From Gemmatimonas groenlandica (GTDB taxonomy: Bacteria; Gemmatimonadota; Gemmatimonadetes; Gemmatimonadales; Gemmatimonadaceae), in contig NZ_CP053085.1 in NCBI RefSeq assembly GCF_013004105.1, positions 5,022,001 through 5,086,000 on the forward strand: 64,000 nucleotides of DNA. The letters are read 5' to 3'. Below, in pieces: positions 62,444-64,000 of this stretch (the first letter of the stretch is position 1; each line of letters begins with the position of its first letter). The notes under the pieces are model-generated. The model did no database searches. It worked only from the letters and a program-made list of their open reading frames with translations, and had not been told where the DNA came from. Both the position numbers and the translations under genes were made by a program.

Positions 62444-64000
62444 TTACTGCAACGGCTTCGTGGGACGCTGGAATCCGCCGTCGAGCGCGTTGAGGAACAG
62501 CTTGTAGGTGCCGTGCGGCTGCGAACGGAACAGGATTTCCGGTCCGAAGAGCCAAATCGTGCCCTGACCCATCTTGGCTTCTGCCATCGCCACGCCGCCC
62601 TTCAGCAGTTCCTGTCCCCACGCCCAGCCGCTGGTGAGCGGCTTGTCGGTGTCGAACGTCGCCAGCACGCGCACACCCTTCGCCGCCGCATCGGGGCCGA
62701 GCTTCATGACGGGGCTGTTGTCGAACATCACGCTGGGGCGCGGATTCATGCCCGTGGCGATGGTAGCCGACGTGTCGATGGCGACCTCGAGCAGCGAGCC
62801 GGGGATGTAGTACTTCTCGCCCGCGTACGGACGGCCGTTGGCTTCGGCCATGTAGTTGTCGATGGGCAATCCCATCGCCTTGCCGAGTCCGATCGACGAA
62901 CCGATCGCGACGATGCGACCACCCGCTTCGACGAACGTCTTCAGCGCCGGCACCGACTTCTCGGGGCTGATGCGGCCGATCGTCCGACGGAACTCTGCCG
63001 GAATCAGCGTGGTGTCGGGCGAGCCGCCGAAGCCGCGGCCTGCGCCCGCCTCCGAGAACATGCCGTCGGTTACGACGATTACGTCGTACTTGGCCTTGAG
63101 GTTACCCGCGTCGACATCCTGCGGATAAATCGTGGTGAACGGGAACTCGAACTTCTCCAGGATCAAACGCGTCCAACCACTAGGCATGCTGCCGCCGTAG
63201 CGATCGATGAGCGCAATACGCAGCGGCTGCACCGGCTGCGACGAGCCCGGCTTGCTGTTGGCTGCGGCGAAGTTCACGCCGAGATCCTTCGCGGCCTGCA
63301 TCACGACCTTGTCGGACGCACCGCCAGCGGGAACGAACCACGTACCGGCGGGCCACGTCGTGCCACCGTCGGTGAATGCCGTGGGAATGCGCGACGCCTT
63401 CACCTTCACCGCCGCGAGACGATTGGCGACCGTGGACGCGTCGTTCACTTCCGGACGGATGAAGTATCCAGCCTTGCCCTTCGCGACTACGCCCATCGGC
63501 ATCGTCGTGACGCCGTTCACCTTTTCGAACGGGCCCGTGAGACCGTCGAGCACGCGCTCGAACTGAATGCCCATCTGGAATGCGAGCGTCCAGCCGGCGT
63601 TGTCGTACGGCGGGATCGGGGGGCCACCCGGGTAGCGGAAGTCGTTCGGGTGATCCTGCGGCTCGAACATGTCGAGCACGTGCGAGCGGAACGCCTGGTT
63701 GGTCATCACGACCCACGAGCCGGCCGGGAACGACTTGCCGTTGGCGCTGAACGAACCAGTCGCGCGATGCACCTGAATGCCCGAGTACTGCAGCGCCTTG
63801 ATGAACTTGGTCGCCGTCGGGAAATCGTTCTGCGCGCTGCTCAACACGTACGCGCGAGGATCGCGATTTTCCGGCTTCTTGAGTTCCGCCATGTAGCGAT
63901 CGTTCGTGACCGCGCTGCCGATGTTCGGCGCCGTGCCAGTGCCACGCGGGCCGCCAGCGCGATTCGCTTCCGGGCTCGCCGTGGCGCGGTCCTTCGTGAT
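62444..64000 (-). CDS. M14-type zinc carboxypeptidase-like protein, C-terminal part (5' end outside)
   Basis: The frame is open from the window edge to the stop at 62444, 518 residues seen. No metal motif (HxxE) is in this part, so it lies before the window. What is seen is the C-terminal region with IPPYDNAGWTLAFQMGIQF, TWFVPAGGASDKVVMQAAKDL and the glutamine-amidotransferase-like YDVIVVTDGMF, VEAGGRIVAIGSSIGLG and IWLFGPEILFRSQPHGTY, typical of the C-terminal half of long secreted M14 proteins of about 850-950 residues. First-in-frame Met at 63892 is internal. Truncated by the window. Confidence 0.8.
   Translation of the reverse strand: MTKDRATASPEANRAGGPRGTGTAPNIGSAVTNDRYMAELKKPENRDPRAYVLSSAQNDFPTATKFIKALQYSGIQVHRATGSFSANGKSFPAGSWVVMTNQAFRSHVLDMFEPQDHPNDFRYPGGPPIPPYDNAGWTLAFQMGIQFERVLDGLTGPFEKVNGVTTMPMGVVAKGKAGYFIRPEVNDASTVANRLAAVKVKASRIPTAFTDGGTTWPAGTWFVPAGGASDKVVMQAAKDLGVNFAAANSKPGSSQPVQPLRIALIDRYGGSMPSGWTRLILEKFEFPFTTIYPQDVDAGNLKAKYDVIVVTDGMFSEAGAGRGFGGSPDTTLIPAEFRRTIGRISPEKSVPALKTFVEAGGRIVAIGSSIGLGKAMGLPIDNYMAEANGRPYAGEKYYIPGSLLEVAIDTSATIATGMNPRPSVMFDNSPVMKLGPDAAAKGVRVLATFDTDKPLTSGWAWGQELLKGGVAMAEAKMGQGTIWLFGPEILFRSQPHGTYKLFLNALDGGFQRPTKPLQ

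Overview
The window is about 64 kb of dense, high-GC bacterial chromosome with roughly 61 protein genes, no rRNA or tRNA gene that I can recognise, and no sign of a prophage, insertion sequence or CRISPR array. The gene style (many secreted lipoproteins, ECF sigma/anti-sigma pairs, TonB-dependent iron uptake, S8/S1/M24/M14/S51 secreted hydrolases) and several clade-like hypothetical proteins suggest an aerobic heterotroph of the Gemmatimonadota. That assignment is inference from recall and was not tested by a search.

Layout. 1-1161: queG (cut by the window edge) behind a small unknown gene. 1332-7287: a signalling operon of hybrid histidine kinase, REC-GGDEF-EAL protein and HDOD protein, joined by 4-base overlaps. 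7371-15425: S8 protease, MazG-like hydrolase, alkaline-phosphatase-family enzyme, LOG-family protein, a siderophore receptor with a candidate Fur operator, greA with a hairpin leader, and an enoyl-thioester-reductase-like enzyme. 15465-15890: a tandem array of 135-bp units. 15908-24411: SDR and glpD facing a fadI-fadJ beta-oxidation operon, then proline dehydrogenase and rsgA. 24472-26264: ECF sigma factor with an RskA-type anti-sigma factor.

29067-35923 (minus strand) is a tightly packed run: a Fur-family regulator, SCO1, PCu(A)C chaperone, cupredoxin-like protein, bioF, bioA, bioD, bioB and pdxH, nearly all joined by overlaps. On the other strand nearby are a PAP2 phosphatase, a ZIP-like/His-rich/ArsP-type permease fusion, a COG0523 metal-chaperone GTPase, copC-copD and a zinc-free (type B) L31 gene. 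Together they read as a copper/zinc homeostasis island that shares a transcript with biotin and PLP synthesis, including the PLP-dependent enzymes BioF and BioA.

43611-47537 is a four-gene operon: ECF sigma factor, membrane-anchored putative anti-sigma factor and two secreted HEAT-repeat proteins. 47709-52980 holds secreted M24 peptidase, OsmC, sulfurtransferase, RMD1-like protein, [2Fe-2S] protein and HtpX. 53125-64000 holds an HNH endonuclease, a large secreted unknown, a TMEM189/CarF-like lipid desaturase, a diheme cytochrome c, an S51 peptidase with a serine-hydrolase-like tail, TonB, an S1-type protease, a VTT membrane protein and the C-terminal half of an M14-type peptidase.

The most notable non-coding signal is a family of long intergenic inverted repeats (near 43.4, 47.6 and 49.1 kb) whose arms differ between copies by matched changes on both sides, plus related palindromes near 22.0 and 52.1 kb and the 135-bp array. 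The best candidates for undescribed biology are the sigma/anti-sigma/HEAT module, the ZIP-ArsP fusion with its GTPase, and the copper-biotin superoperon.
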